Shown here in pieces: positions 45,742 through 58,859 of a DNA stretch of 64,000 bases. The position numbers and the translations under genes are program-made. Numbering within the stretch: position 1 is the first letter of the stretch; the number at the start of each line of letters is the position of its first letter. The notes under the pieces are model-generated. The model saw only the letters and a program-made list of their open reading frames with translations. It was not told the origin of the DNA and searched no databases. Source of the stretch: Collybia mongolica (Eukaryota; Basidiomycota; Agaricomycetes; Agaricales; Clitocybaceae); NCBI GenBank assembly GCA_013420905.1, contig JAAXNY010000005.1, positions 2,232,001-2,296,000 of the forward strand. The letters run 5' to 3'.

Positions 45742-48459
45742 TTACCAATCGTTCCTCTTGGTTTTTTTCGCATGTGTCCCAAGGGGAATTTTAGATCCCT
45801 TGTATCCAAACCCATCCAACCACGGCCACATTTGGGACCTCTGTTGTTCAAACGCTTCAATTGACGATCCCCTTTGCATCGTTAAAGCAATGTCATCGAG
45901 ACCATTCAGCAAGCAGTGTCGCCGGAAGGGATCCGTGACGAACGAGATAGGCGCTTTCCCGTTCGTCCTGCGGACTTCTTCTTTTTCAAGATCAACTTCC
46001 AGTTCCAGGCCCGTCTCGGCGTCCTCAGCCAGCGCGCGACAATCTTCAGGTGATAATACAACGGGCAACATACCATTTTGCATGGAATTGCTGCGGAAGA
46101 TTTCAGCGAAACTTGGAGCAATCACACATCTGATGCCAAAGTCATTTCTAGGGGGCCCGTAAGTACCGCGTTTCGTGTGTTGAAGAGTCTGATCAAACTT
46201 ACAGACTCCATGGTGCATGCTCACGGGAGCTTCCACAACCAAAATTTGCTCCTGTACTGACCAGAATTTTGGCTTTATCGTAGGGGGCACGGTTCAAGAT
46301 GAAGTCAGTGTCTTTGCCGGTGTGGGGATCTTTGCGAAGGGTAAAGAACAGTGCGTCTGCCAAGCCTGTTCGTTTAAGGGTCTTCAAGAATTGCTTTGGG
46401 ATGATCATATCAGTGTCGACATTTTCGATGTGCATAGGGGCCGCGATACCCTTCAGAACAGTGAATTTTTCGACACTGGAGGGCGTTTCCGCCGGAGGTA
46501 GAGGTGTCAATGAAGAGATCGAAGGAGCGGCGGGTTCTTCGGGTGCAGGGGGCGCCTCGGCCTCATCCATGAAATCAAATGCGGTAGCCATCTTTAGCTG
46601 AGGACCAGCAGCGATGCGTGTCTCCGCCTCTACACCCATAAACATTCGTACATCCGCCAGCCTTCCCGTGATGGCAGCAGCAGCAGCCATGGCGGGACTA
46701 AGGAGGTGTGTACGTCCGCCGGATCCTTGACGTCCCTCGAAGTTACGATTGCTGGTACTTGCACAGCGTTCGCCAGGCGCCAATTGATCGGGGTTCATTC
46801 CCAGACACATTGAACACCCTGCTTCGCGCCAGTCGAAGCCCGCCCGTTTGAATATCACGTCGAGACCTTCAGCCTCAGCATGTTGTTTAATTATTCCAGA
46901 CCCTGGAACAATCATTGCGTGAACACCCTGTGCTACTTTTGCATCGGGACCAGCGGCGAGCAGGATCCTGGCCGCAGACCGGAGATCCTCGATGCGACTG
47001 TTTGTACAAGAGCCGATGAAAACTTTGTCGACAGGGATGTTTTGCATGGGTGTATTGGGGGTGAGGCCCATGTACGCCAGGGAACGCTCCGCTGAAGCAC
47101 GTTGGGTTGGGTCGGTCATTTTTGATGGGTCTGGTACGGTTCCTGTGATGGGAACAACGTCTTGAGGAGAGGTACCCCATGTGACGGTTGGAATAATATC
47201 AGAGGCGGGGATGTTGACCTCGATGTCAAACTTGGCGCCCTCGTCCGTTTTCAGGGAACGCCAGTACACCACCGCACGTTCCCAGGCCTCACCCTTGGGG
47301 GCTAGGGGCCGGTTGCGGAGGTATTCAAAAGTGACGTCATCGGGGGCGACCATTCCGGCACGAGCACCTGCCTCAATACTCATGTTACAGACGCTCATAC
47401 GCGCCTCCATACTGAATCCGCGGAAGACAGATCCCGCGTATTCGATAACACATCCAGTGCCTCCAGCGGTGCCGATGACCCCAATGATATGCAAAATAAC
47501 GTCTTTTGAAGTGACACCTTCCATGAGGTCCCCATCGACCGTAATCCGCATGTTTTTGCTCTTCTTTTGCAAGAGGGTCTGGGTAGCCAAAACATGTTCA
47601 ACTTCGGATGTGCCGATCCCAAATGCAAGGGAACCGAAGGCCCCGTGGGCTGTGGAAATTGTTATCAAGAAAATCCAGTTGGACTTCACAAAGGCCAGGG
47701 TACGCACTGGATGTATGAGAATCACCACACACACATGTGATACCCGGAAGCTAAAATAAAATTCAGATAACAAACGAGAACCGTAACAATTAAACATACC
47801 GTGAAGCCTTGTTCAGGACCGATGATATGAACAATTCCTGTTGCAGATATTAGAGTCAAGCCTCGGGATTCAATGTGACAGAGGCTTACCCTGGCGGCGG
47901 TCCTTCATACCGAAGTATGTCAACCCAAACTCCTTCACATTCTCTTCCAGGGCTACACACTGTGCGCGCGAGTCGGGTTCGATAATGAATGACTTTACGT
48001 CTGAAAAGTTCTTCCGCGAATTGGTCCTGTATTATTTTATCAGATGCAAATCCATCAAGGAATTATGGCAGGCTCACGGAACATTGTGATCCACTGTAGC
48101 CAATGTACAGTCTGGTCGACGGACCGGTCTCCCAGCATTTCGCCTGTGGCCAATTTTATCAGCGAAAGATCTCGGAAAGGGTTGACCATACTACCCACAG
48201 TCCTTCAAATGCTTGTGGGCTTGTGACTTCGTGCACGAGATGGCTGCTGGATATCAATATGCAGTACAGTGTCGATCAAGGTATCGCATACCGATCAATG
48301 TAGACCAGCGCCAACCCGTCTTCCTTGATATCTCTATCGAGTACGCGTTAGTTATGTCATCATGTCGACAAGATCACAGTTGCGATGGAGTGCTCACACA
48401 ACATGGTCGTCCCAGATTTTGTCGTAAAGGGTCCGTGGGGCAGAAACAGCAGCAGGCAT
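45742..48459 (-). CDS. LEU1: 3-isopropylmalate dehydratase (fused large and small subunits)
   Basis: Nine exons from 48459 to the stop at 45742. The N-terminal LeuC-like part shows [97 protein letters not shown] and [12 protein letters not shown]. The last two supply the cysteines of the 4Fe-4S cluster. After a linker ([12 protein letters not shown]), the LeuD-like part has [30 protein letters not shown] and [15 protein letters not shown]. This is the fungal Leu1 arrangement, which converts 2- to 3-isopropylmalate in leucine synthesis. Small introns include one that splits the CGDSHTS|THGAFG motif. The gene is intact. Confidence 0.95.
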
Positions 48460-49574
48460 TCTTAGTGTTGGGGGCAGGGGCGAATCAAAGGTTGGATCGA
48501 GCTGTTTCGCTCACCTTAAATGACTTGAGAGATTCGGAGTCGCTCGGATATTTATATGGTCGGCCGAATGGTGACCGGTTCGGACACTCGGCTTGACCAA
48601 TCGGAGCTGGTACTCAAAATTGACAACAAGAGTAAGTACCTAGATTAGATGCGAAGTCCTACATCTTATCAGATTTATTTAAATGCATTTGATGGGAAAA
48701 CTTTAAAACCTTGCCAATGCAGCGGTACCTGCCAAGTCACAAAAGTTTATTGAAATAAAACAACGAATTTTCGTAGGCGTTACTTATATAATTACTAAAT
48801 GGCTGATACATCCATTCAGAACTAGCTTGTGTGTGTGTGTGTGTGAGGGGATAATTCACTGTATGGGTCACGGTAATCTTCATAACCCAGAGAGCACAAC
48901 ATTCTTCTGCACCTACACGTACCATACCCTTTGAATCGGAGGAATACCCCTCCAGCCTTCAATCCTTGAGCCGCATAAACTCAACCCAGCTCTGGCCTAC
49001 ATACACCCCATATCCCCTAAGGCATGGCTCTACTCGGTCTCGGCGTATGCACGACTTTGTCTCCATTCCCCCGGTCCACGCACACGCTCACGGTTTCGCT
49101 TAACTTACATGATCTTATGGTCCTCTGATGTACATGTCATGCCATGTCAATCCAGCTGCAGAGAAGCTACGAGATCGTGGCATAGTCAACTTGATGTTCC
49201 GATGAATTGGTATCATCCGGTCCATGAGCTAAGTGTTTCGATGAATTGCATCAATCGTATTTTCATTTTGGCGACATCAGTGCCGACCAGTCAAGCAAGC
49301 TCATAGTTCATGCATAACCCCCACAAATATCCACTATCTTTGATTCCCTTGAAGGACGTACACCTCCTGTTGATCCGTGGATACCGCCCTCGCTTCAGAG
49401 CATGAAAGCCAGGGAAGCACCACCAGCACCCCAGCTTCTTTAAACTTTACGTGTGATGTGACTTCAGATTCTATTTTTATGCCAAGGTGCCTGTGCTATA
49501 AAAGTTTCTTCGGGCTCTCCACGGACCACCTACTCCTAGCTTTCCCATTATCTGAGAGGCTACTTAGCTTGATC
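48460..49574. other. Divergent intergenic region with a (GT)n tract
   Basis: Upstream of both LEU1 (minus) and the sugar transporter (plus). A GT dinucleotide repeat runs over 48829-48845. No gene was recognised in the 1.1 kb. Confidence 0.45.
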
Positions 49575-52069
49575 ATGTCTCACACGAAATACGATTCACC
49601 CGAGTTCGAGGAAGAAGTTGCAGCTCATGCGCTTACCTTGCGTGGTCCTAGGCTTACTGCAGCTCTGGCCTTCGTGACTGGAACTGGTTTTACTCTATTC
49701 GGGTATACCTCTCTACAGTGATATGAAGTGACAAAGCAGCCAATTTAACCTGATTGATAGGTATGATCAAGGCGTTATGGGGTCACTCCTTACAGCCAAA
49801 CAGGTACGTGGAAGAAACATAGTCGAGTTACGTAGCTTGTTTTCACCGATGATAAGTTCGAGAAAACGTTTCCAGAAGTCATAGTCACCAACGAACACAA
49901 GGACCATGCAACCCTGCGGAGTCTTCTGGTCGCCATTTATGTGAGCGCGCCGACACAGATTTCGATCACAATCGCGTACTGAACCCCATTTTTTGCAGGA
50001 AATCGGCTGTTTGGTCGGTGCGCTTTCTAATCTCTGGGTTGGAGACCGGCTTGGTAGACGCCGGACCATCGTACTCGGTGGGGTAATCATGATTGTTGGT
50101 GCAATTCTTCAAGCGACGTCTTTTAGTTACGCGCAGATGCTTGTTGCGCGCGTCATCACAGGACTTGGGAATGGTTTGAATGTATGTCCTTGAACTCACA
50201 TGACTCCGAACTTCTCATGCAAAAAACAGACATCCACTGTCCCTGCTTACCATGCAGAGTGTTCTCCAGCGGCTCATCGCGGAAGTCTCATCATGATTGA
50301 GGGAAGCTTGATCACATTTGGAATCATGGTCTCGTGAGTATAGATTCATATGTGTAGTAAAGGCGTAACTAAAGGAGTGCATGACTCCTTTGCAGATATG
50401 TCCGTACACTTCCTTGTTCTCACGCATACGGACCTTACTGATAATTAATTAGTGGATTGATTTCGCTCTGTATGAGTCATTGCCGTCTCCGCTATCCAGG
50501 CGTTGCTCACGCTGCATCCAACAGGTTTTGGGCTGACAACTCTTCTGCACAATGGAGAGTTCCAGTAGCCCTTCAAATCGTATTTGCACTTATAATGATA
50601 TGTACGATCGGTTTTGTGCGTCCATCTTGTAACCTCATGGTATTTTTGAGCGTTGATCGCCTGTAGCTGCCTGAATCTCCAAGATGGTAGGGACAACCTT
50701 CTCGTTTTATGACCCCACCAACCAAATTGATAGGCTCCTCAAGGCAAACCGACCTGCAGAAGCGATGGCTGTCATATCTGCCTTAGATGACAAACCCATT
50801 TCCGACACTGAGGTTCGACGTACATTCCATGCTATCAGTGAAGCAGTGGCAATGGAGGGAGGTAGTATTGGCTCTGAAGCTGGTGCTGTGACTGAGAAAA
50901 ATACCCCTGGAACAACCCCATTTTCACTGGGAGAACTCTTCATTGGGGGGCGTTCACAGAATTTCAGACGGGTTACATTGGGCATTGTCATACAATGCTT
51001 CCAACAGGTACAAGTCCCACTTTCGATGACCTCGCTGGTATCTAATCTACCACTTTTCAAAAGATCACCGGGATCAATTTGATCACTTACTATGCTGTGA
51101 GTGCGTAAATCAGGACAGATCGCAAGACTCATCACTAGCCGGAACGTAGACACTGCTCTTTGAGCAACTCGGAATAAACGACGTCAAATCCCGTATAATT
51201 GCGGCCTGTAATGCTACGGAATATTTCATGGCCTCTATTATCGCCATCTTTATCATCGACCGCATTGGACGACGCAAATTGATGCTATTCGGTGCCACTG
51301 GCCAATGCCTCACAATGGTGCTCCTGGCGATTCTGGGAAGCATCAGTAATTCTGCCGCCCGCGTTGTGAGCGCAGTACTGCTCTTCGTGTTTAACTCGTT
51401 TTTCGCAGTTGGATGGCTGGGTATGACCTGGCTCTATGTGAGGCGGAAAATACTTTCTTTGTCGTCGTTCTAATTTGACCATCGTCTACAGCCTGCTGAG
51501 ATTACAGGACTTCGTGTCAGAGGCCCCGCAAATGCTCTTTCGACAGTACGGAAAATTTTCAGATTAAGTTTTTGGCGCTAACAGGGTTTTAGGCGAGCAA
51601 TTGGATGTGGAATTTTTTGGTAGTGATGATAACTGGGCCCTCATTTGCAAATATCCAGTGGCGAACATATATCGGTATGCCCCATTTTTATTGTTTGTTT
51701 GACAGGTTCTCGCTGAAGGTGATGTAGTCTTTGCATCCTTAAACGCCATGATCATACCAGCAGTCTATCTGTTTTTCCCGGGTGAGGAATCGTTCGTTGC
51801 CTACAGTCAAGCATCTGCTCATGCCATAATTAGAAACTGCTGGGAGATCGTTGGAGGGTATGCCTTCTTTCTTTGATTGATTGATGATTGTCACTGATCA
51901 ACGGATTGTAGATATGGATGTTGTATTTGCTCTGGCCTACAATGAGGGAATATCTCCTGTAACAGTGTCTCTTCGGAAAGACGTCCCATTGGCAGGATCA
52001 CCTGAAGCAGACAGGATTTTGGGATTCGATAGCAACTCAGATTCAAATTCTGGGTCTGAAAAAATCTAG
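49575..52069 (+). CDS. MFS sugar transporter
   Basis: About 13-14 exons with consistent phase from MSHTKYDSPEFEEEV to the stop at 52069. Twelve-helix sugar-porter signatures are present: GFTLFGYDQGVMGSLLT, GDRLGRRRTIVLGG (loop 2-3), VARVITGLGNG, TSTVPAYHAECSPAAHRG (PESP-type region), LPESPRWL, CFQQITGINLITYYA, IDRIGRRKLMLFG, YPAEITGLRVRG-type and GRSLEDMDVVFALA. Sugar porters of this type carry hexoses or related sugars across the plasma membrane; the substrate cannot be told from sequence. One intron, 50487-50525 in the WIDFAL|FWADNSS region, must be placed with care. Intact; divergent from LEU1. Confidence 0.88.
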
Positions 52070-52093
52070 AGGCATAAAGTGCATGAATGTACA

Positions 52094-52947
52094 TTACGGT
52101 TTAAACATACTGGATGATACATCATTACTCTTTACATGGAGAGCGTCGCGGGTGACGCGTGCCTTACGACTCAAATCCTTTTCGAAGAGTGCCATTGTGT
52201 GACGGTGTGCGGGCCCATTTTTAGCGAGAGACAGCTCTGGTTTTAGAAGACGACCGAACCGGTTGGGGGGCCATAAGATGAAAACCAATTTAGATTCCAC
52301 CAATGCCGCTGGGACCTTGGTAGACAGAAAGTGAGTGCTTGATCTCAGATGATCTCTGAGAGACATACTGGACCTAGCAGATTACTGTCGTCGCTGTGAA
52401 AGGGCTCGTCTCCTGGAAAGGTGATCGGGAAGCTGGGGCAATACAAGAATGTTTGACACGAACCCTCGATCCAAAGGTGACCTATAGGGACGCGGACAAC
52501 TGGGTCTGGGTATGGTGGTAATGTCATCACAAGGTCACCTTCAACACCTACTATGCGCTTCACGAGCATACGCTTCGCGTCCTGCGGAGACCTACATGGT
52601 TGTCAACAGCTATCTTACAAAATAATAAAGCGGGCACTAACCGAACGGCTACAATGTCGTCTCTCTTGTAGGATCGTTCGGTGTGGATGGAGTAACGGTC
52701 AAATATGCCAACATCCCTCCATATGGAATACTCCGGATTGAGCGTTGGCTAGCTAAGATGGTGTGAGAGATGTGGAGGCCTATGTGGATAAGTGACAAAC
52801 CTGCATGCTTTGACCTGTGATGAGGTGGGGTACATAGTAGAACTTGGAGAGGAAAATGATGGAGGGTGACCAATAGAGCCAGCGAGGTATTGCGCGTCGT
52901 CGTGGGGTATGTGGACGAGAGAAAGACCACCATGCACGTGTGAACAT
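52094..52947 (-). CDS. Mitochondrial inner membrane peptidase subunit 2 (Imp2-like, S26)
   Basis: Five exons, about 215 aa, start MFTRAWWSFSRPHTPRRRA at 52947. A basic N-terminus and hydrophobic segment precede the S26 signature VPHLITGQSMQPTLNP (catalytic Ser), then KRDDIVAVRSPQDAKRMLVKRIVG (catalytic Lys), HLWIEGDEPFHSDDSN and KLVFILWPPNRFG. These are typical of Imp2, which removes sorting signals from inner-membrane proteins facing the intermembrane space. The C-terminal tail after the WPPNRFG box is longer than usual (about 50 aa, basic and acidic). Convergent with the transporter (25 bp apart). The hAT-like element begins 90 bp beyond its start. Confidence 0.88.
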
Positions 52948-53408
52948 ACTATCGCTAGGCGTTGTGAAATAATGTAGTTCAATTCAAAACACTGAGGAGC
53001 ACTACTAATGACCCCCAGTAAGAAACCAATATATTACTATTAGTGGGGGTGGGCAATCCCTGTTACTGTTTGGAAGCGTGACGTCACGGCCTGTGACCAA
53101 AAACGTCACAAATCTTGATACACTCTGTTTCCTCACCTGTTTCCCCCACTCCTGAGCCACTATAACCTTTATTCTTTTCCCAAAATATATGTAATGTATA
53201 TATGCTGTGAATACATGTAAATATATCTCACCTAACCCTCAATTTTCTGCAAAAAAGAAATCTTTACAAGCACTCTCCCCTTCTTCTACTGGATCTGTTT
53301 CATTGATAGCCATGTCTTCAGCCTCCTTTCTTGTCTACAGCCTTCTCAAGTGCTTTTCTCATACTATCAGCTTGTGTGTTGCTTGGTAGAGTTTTGATAT
53401 TTGTAAGC

Positions 53409-54114
53409 TTAAACAGCATGAATGACTTCACCAACACTGGTCTTTGAGCAGCCAGCTTTAACAAGAAGTTGGATCAAGTTTTGAGCCTGTTCAGTATATA
53501 CACCTTTGTGCAGTAGGCTGAAAGTTGATTTCTCTTTCAAAGATTTCTTGTTTGATCCAACTTGTTTTCTGAGTTTCTGAAGTTTTGAATGACATTTCTT
53601 GAATCCTTGTTGCACCATAGTGTTTTTGTCCTGATATTGTTGTTGTTCAGATGCTGAAAATTCCAATAAATCCAATAAAGAAGGCAGTTCCCACTGCAAC
53701 TTGATATTTTCTTTCTCAAGTTTCATAAGAGACTCTACAGTAGAGACTGCCTTTTCCTGTGTGCTCTGGGCAGTTGATTTATACTGTGTATTCAACTGCT
53801 GCTGAAGTGAGGCTTTCTTAACCTCAGTAGACTCTCAGCACATAGAGCTTTATATCACTTATCAGCCTTATTTTCAGCACCAAGGAGCTTCTGAAAGGTC
53901 TCAGCCAGTTTCCTATTGGCTGTTGCAAGAGCAGTAGTGAGATGCCTCAGTTTCTCTATTCTCCAGCCAGCTCTGTCTCTAGCTTTGCATTATACTTTTC
54001 AGCCTGTTGGAGGGCTTCCACTACCAGGTGATGCTCATGATACTCATGAGCCTTTAATCTTGCATGAGCAGCCCTCTCTAGCATTGCCTGAGCTTGCTTC
54101 TTGGCTTTTGGCAT
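53409..54114 (-). pseudogene. Broken coiled-coil gene inside the hAT-like element
   Basis: Reads from MPKAKKQAQAMLERAAHARL at 54114, then KYNAKLETELAG, a stop, LATANRKLAETFQKLLGAEN, another stop, and ends with an open stretch of 128 codons containing KCHSKLQKLRKQVG, KGVYTEQAQNLIQLLVKAGC and TSVGEVIHAV. The last part resembles the start of a family of mushroom transposon-linked proteins (the KGVYTxxAxxLxxxLVxAGC pattern, perhaps the DUF6589 group; from memory). At least two in-frame stops and missing downstream sequence make it non-functional. Confidence 0.5.
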
Positions 54115-54341
54115 ATTCTAATCAATGTGTAACTATAGCTAATGATGATGTCACTTTCACTAGATGCTATAGCCTATATAACTCATACTTACCTGGGGAT
54201 AGGCTCACCAGGAAGGTAGGGCAAGCAGAGTAGAAGGTGGGGGTTTAAGAGTGGATGAGTTTGTACCATGAGGCATTGAGGCTGTGATCACACTCTGTGA
54301 CACCATGTGACCCAGCAAAACCAGAGGTAAAGCTTGTATCC

Positions 54342-54609
54342 TAATCTCCTCCTTCAATTCTCATCCAATTGCTTTGGTCCAAGGGGCAAAATAGCACAAC
54401 TTTTTGAGCTCTACAAACCCATTAAAAGATATGTTAAATATTCTTCCTCCTTCACCCAGGATGTCCTATTTTACCACTAAAAATAGGCTTTCTTAAAGGA
54501 AGGGGATAAAGAATTTAAAATCCCTTCTAATGAGCTTATAGAGCTCAAAAAATAGTGCTATTTTGCCCCTTGGACCAAAGCAATTGGATGAGAATTGAAG
54601 GAGGAGATT
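54342..54609. mobile_element. Foldback/MITE-like element nested in the hAT-like element
   Basis: Arms of about 72 bp (54342-54415 and 54539-54609) are inverted copies with only a few mismatches, separated by about 125 bp. Shared arm sequence includes TCATCCAATTGCTTTGGTCC and AAGGGGCAAAATAGC. The element has no coding capacity. Target duplications are unclear. Confidence 0.6.
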
Positions 54610-54871
54610 GAGATATGAGTTTTGCCCTATATGAATGGCACCATTTGGCAGGCAAGTGGTTGGTTCTCATACTTTTACACTCCTCCAGGGAAAATCTATC
54701 ACATCAGGATGTTAAAAGAGTACTATAAGCTATATTTACACCAAAATTTCTATCATCTGGAAGTGGTGCCACTCACAAACACAATGTATCAAGGTTTGGT
54801 GTCACAGCGTGATTATCTCGCATCTGTGACGCGTGTCACACCTACCGGGAATTGCCCACCCCCACTATTAG

Positions 54872-56750
54872 TTAAGATTTTTCGCAAATTATTTCATATT
54901 AAATTTATTATCTCGCATTTGTAGACATTACATGTCATTTTCGACTCGTTGTTTTGACAAGCATAGTACCTGGTGGCAGTAAATAATATATTATTGCAGT
55001 GTTGCCAACTCCACAGTTTTCCAACATAATAGCCACTATTGTTATTTCAATGTTATTCCTTGTAAGTAATATCAAGATTGGTAAATACATAATAATATTG
55101 ATAGTGATATTTGTGCGCTGTTTTTGAGTCATGTGACCAATCAGGTGCTCAGAGCTTACCTAAACTTGAAGCAGAGGTAAGTTGATTAGTCATTGAAGTT
55201 GATTAGTAATATTAGTCATCTTTCTATTAGTCAGCTTAGCCAGGGTCAAAACACCATTCTGTTTTAATGTACGAGCTAAAGACCCATGCCTTCGGCATGG
55301 TGCCACACAATGCTTTATCCCACTAATTGGCACAATTGTTAATCTAAATAATATATATTACTTTAATTTGATATGATAGGCTCATGCTTGAAGGAAAAGC
55401 ATATGAGCTACTATTAATCTATGGATATATGTACATTGAGGTGCTCACATATCAGAGGTTGTTTGTATGTGACATTTATACCTGTTAACTACCTGTGATC
55501 CCTGGCAATTACCTACCAATCTGCTGAAACTTATATAATTCCATGGTATGAAAAGCCATAGGTGCTTGAAATTAGACTTACCTGGGTTAGAGAGGTAGGT
55601 CAGATCCCCAATGCCTGTAGAATCATATGTGGCCTTTCCATACTATTGCAAGGAGGGTGCCCAATTCCGCCCACACTATTACAACTTGTGATATCAACAT
55701 TCATTCATTGTTCATCAGATCCCCTGCTGTCAGTACACCTCTGCTATCAGCACCTCTTGCCATTGGCACCTGTACACCCTGCTATTGTGATGCCCAGTAT
55801 TGCCACTCATATGCCTTACTTATTGCATAACCATCAGAGCACAATGACTTGCTTGTATATAATATATGTACCTTGTAACCCTGAGCCACATGGCAACAAT
55901 GGGACTTCATAGCTATTATCTAGAATAAGTATATAGAATAGAGACCCCTAGCAGAGGATCTGCAGAGTATTCCCCTCTGCTAGGTAAGTAGACAGCCTTT
56001 ACCTGACTTCTTAAATATGCCTTTGGGTTCCTCTGCAAGATCTCATTCTGGCCAACCTTGGGTCAGCACAGCATGACATAGGGTTGCATTTACAACTATC
56101 AACTACCATTTTTCTGTGCCTGTATCATTTTTTACAGTAATTAGCCCATGGCACAGGTATTCCAACAGATATTGTTCCCCTGACCCATAGATCCATAACC
56201 CTACAAATTTCAGAATGGCCAAGGATTAACTAAATTATGATCACAATAGAATCTTTTCATTATTTTGAGTGGGGCCCTACTTTTGGGGCCCCAAGGCCTG
56301 TTTCCCACAGGTTTCTGCAGGCTGGACAGATATCCATGCCTGTATGGGGTCAGGTAGAAAACCTACAAGAGCACCTCATATGCCCCTCCTGGAGCTATAA
56401 AAGTAAAGAGACAGAACCCACTACTAAAGGAGCAGAAATATTGAGTTTGATACTAATTACTACTACAACCCACTCCAACAGCAGGGGTGTGAAGCAACGC
56501 AAACTGTTTTCTTGTAGTTTTCTTGTAGTTGTTCTCATTACAGCTTATCCCTGGTTGAGCAGATCATAGAAAGAAATTTTATATGGGTGGGATTGACTGA
56601 TGTTTTGAATGGGTCACATGATCAGTACAGTCATGTGCAGCAGACTATAAGAGAAGGTTTTGAGAGTGATTACAAATAGCTGACAAATATTAGTCATGCT
56701 GACCAATGCTGACTCATATTTGAACAATTCCCACCTTGACTCTCCCATAT
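54872..56750. other. AT-rich interval, one Helitron-like hairpin
   Basis: No gene was recognised. At about 55290-55316 a short hairpin (CCATGCCTTCGGCATGG) follows a TAATGTA-type AT run, similar in layout to the termini listed at 56757, 59118 and 61048. Confidence 0.35.
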
Positions 56751-56756
56751 GTTATA

Positions 56757-56856
56757 GACAAGCTTATGGCCTGTGGCTACGCCACAGCACTGTGGCACTG
56801 GGCCATGGTTCATCACAGATCTTCCAGGTTGCTGGGGGCTCTGCCCCCAGACCCCC
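56757..56856. repeat. Helitron-like terminal repeat, copy 1
   Basis: GACAAGCTTATGGCCTGTGG is followed by a hairpin (GTGGCTACGCCAC) and, after about 60 bp, the palindrome GGGGGCTCTGCCCCC plus AGACCCCC. The same block recurs at 59118 and 61048. Short hairpins next to AT-rich ends are a Helitron hallmark, and Helitron helicase fragments lie nearby; calling it a terminus is inference. Confidence 0.5.
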
Positions 56857-58070
56857 TATTCAACCTGGAATATTTATCATATGTCATCTCAATTTTTTAG
56901 TCATTACTTTACTTTTATGGAGAAATCTTATATACTATATCCAGCATATCCTATAATCCAACATCCTATAAAACCCCATATCATATCATTTCAGTCGCAC
57001 CCCTATTCTTGCCCTTATCTTGGAAATTTTTTGGAGCTGGGTATCCTACGGCATCCTATTGCACATATCTGGAAACAAATCATATACTCTTAGCTTACCA
57101 TTTTTATTTCTATCTTATTCATATGGCCCATATCATACTTACAGTCACTCTTTATCTCTTAAGGCTCCAATTGTTTCATTTGTTTACTGTTTACCATTTC
57201 TGTTTAGTTTACTGACCATCTATCTAAATGGTAAACAACTGGTAAACGAAAAGTAGTAAATGGTCACCATGAGTGGTGGGGTGGTGATACTACAGCATGC
57301 TGTATCCATATTTACATCATATAGCTTCCTATAATTGGCAAATGACAAATGGCATATATTATAAATATCCATTCCATGGCTGTTAAGGAGATATGTACTT
57401 ATATGAAAGACAGCCAAGGTTCCTTAGATTTGTTCAAACTTCATCATTTGTTTGCTGATGGTCCATTACCATTCACTTGATGCATTAATGTTTATTTGAG
57501 TCTTTCTGTCCTCAATGGCCTTGTTATTTGGTAAATGTTTAGTTTACACCATTTTATAAACAAATACTAAATGGTTAGAGCCCTATAACCTCCTATACCT
57601 ACAATTTTCATAATATCACCTCAGTCCTGCTTTCAGATATGGCCCTTTACTATTCCAATCCAGCAGTTAGTCAACCACCTTATGCATTATTGTTATATCC
57701 TATTTTACCCTATCTTCCTGGTTTTAAAAACCTACTCTTGCACATCCATATTTGTGTTATTGCTATAATTATGTCTATATTTCCCCTCTGCAGATAAACA
57801 ATCATGTATATATAACTTGGTTGAACTGTAACTCAAACAGTGGATACAAATAGTCTAAGGTCAGATTCAACATTGTGTGGTTATTATCCTACCACATTTG
57901 TTAGTTGCCATACATAATCCATCATGAAAAGGTAATTATCATTGGCTTAATTTAACAAACATCAGTTCTACTCAAATTCTTAAAATCAATGTTTCTACCC
58001 ATTATATTTTCTTTTAATCAATTACACTATTTCACTTAATCATTCGCACTGGATTCCAGTTGCTTTAAAT
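56857..58070. other. AT-rich interval without genes
   Basis: No gene was recognised. TAAATGGTAAAC/GTTTACCATTT motifs recur at 57140-57250 and 57530-57570 in both orientations, possibly a small decayed inverted-repeat element. Confidence 0.3.
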
Positions 58071-58079
58071 ATAAGCTTA

Positions 58080-58830
58080 GAAAGAAGTAGCTCTGATCCA
58101 TGGATAGAGTTCAAGTATTCAATTGGGGTACATTGCTGTGGCTCCTTCAATTCTGTCATGTGCAATAGAATTTATAATGTGGTATGCATACCTTAGCATT
58201 TCCAGGAATTATTTCCAGTATTTTGGAAGAGTTTATATCATTGTATTTGGTGGAAAGAGGGTTTTTTTTAGTGTATAATGTATCAGGTTTTAAAATAGGA
58301 TTTGTAATCTTAGAATACATTGCATTGATTAAAGGCTTGATGGCAGAATTGATTAGATAAAGTCATTTCCATGTTTGTCTGTATATTCTTGATTTGTAAT
58401 TTTATAAGCAGTAGCACCATTTAAATACCTATTTTACTGTTTTAGTTGAGCATCTGAAACTTGTCAGGCAGTATACACACACAAATAAGTTAAGGATAAC
58501 AGATAATATTTGTTGACTTTAGTCCACTTTAGTTGGGGTTATCCTGTGCTGTAAAGCGGGTGATTATGTTTGTTGTGAGGCAGGTGACTTAGCATGTGAT
58601 CATGACCTGGATAGAACATTTTTTTTAAATAAATATAATGTAATATGATGTAATTAAAATAGGGTTTGTTTGGAATATATTGTGTGAATTAAAGGCTTTA
58701 TAGTAGAATTGGTCAGGTAAAAGTTATTTTCATTTTTGTCTGTCTGTAATTTCATGAGCAGTAGCACCATTTGAATGTAATTTTTTTATAATTTAGTTTG
58801 AGCATCTGAAATTTATGAGGAAGTGTGCAT
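58080..58830 (-). pseudogene. Decayed Helitron helicase fragments
   Basis: Two stretches (58080-58490 and 58640-58830) align by eye with the better-preserved helicase segment at 59765-60190, sharing phrases such as TGTATCAGGTTTTAAAA and GTTTGAGCATCTGAAA. No frame stays open. They are older copies of the same reverse-strand region. Confidence 0.45.
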
Positions 58831-58859
58831 ACAGATGGGTTAATATTTATTGACTTTGT

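Larger units (their letters stand above)
53044..54864. mobile_element. hAT-like non-autonomous element, 1.8 kb, with 7 bp target duplication
   Basis: The left terminus TGGGGGTGGGCAAT at 53044 is repeated inverted at the right end, finishing at 54864. The heptamer CTATTAG flanks both ends directly (53037-53043 and 54865-54871), as expected for a hAT insertion (7-8 bp duplication), and GGGTGGGCAA-type ends are common in that superfamily. Subterminal GTGACG/CGTCAC motifs lie inside both ends. No hAT transposase is present; it carries a broken coiled-coil gene and a smaller foldback element. Confidence 0.7.
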
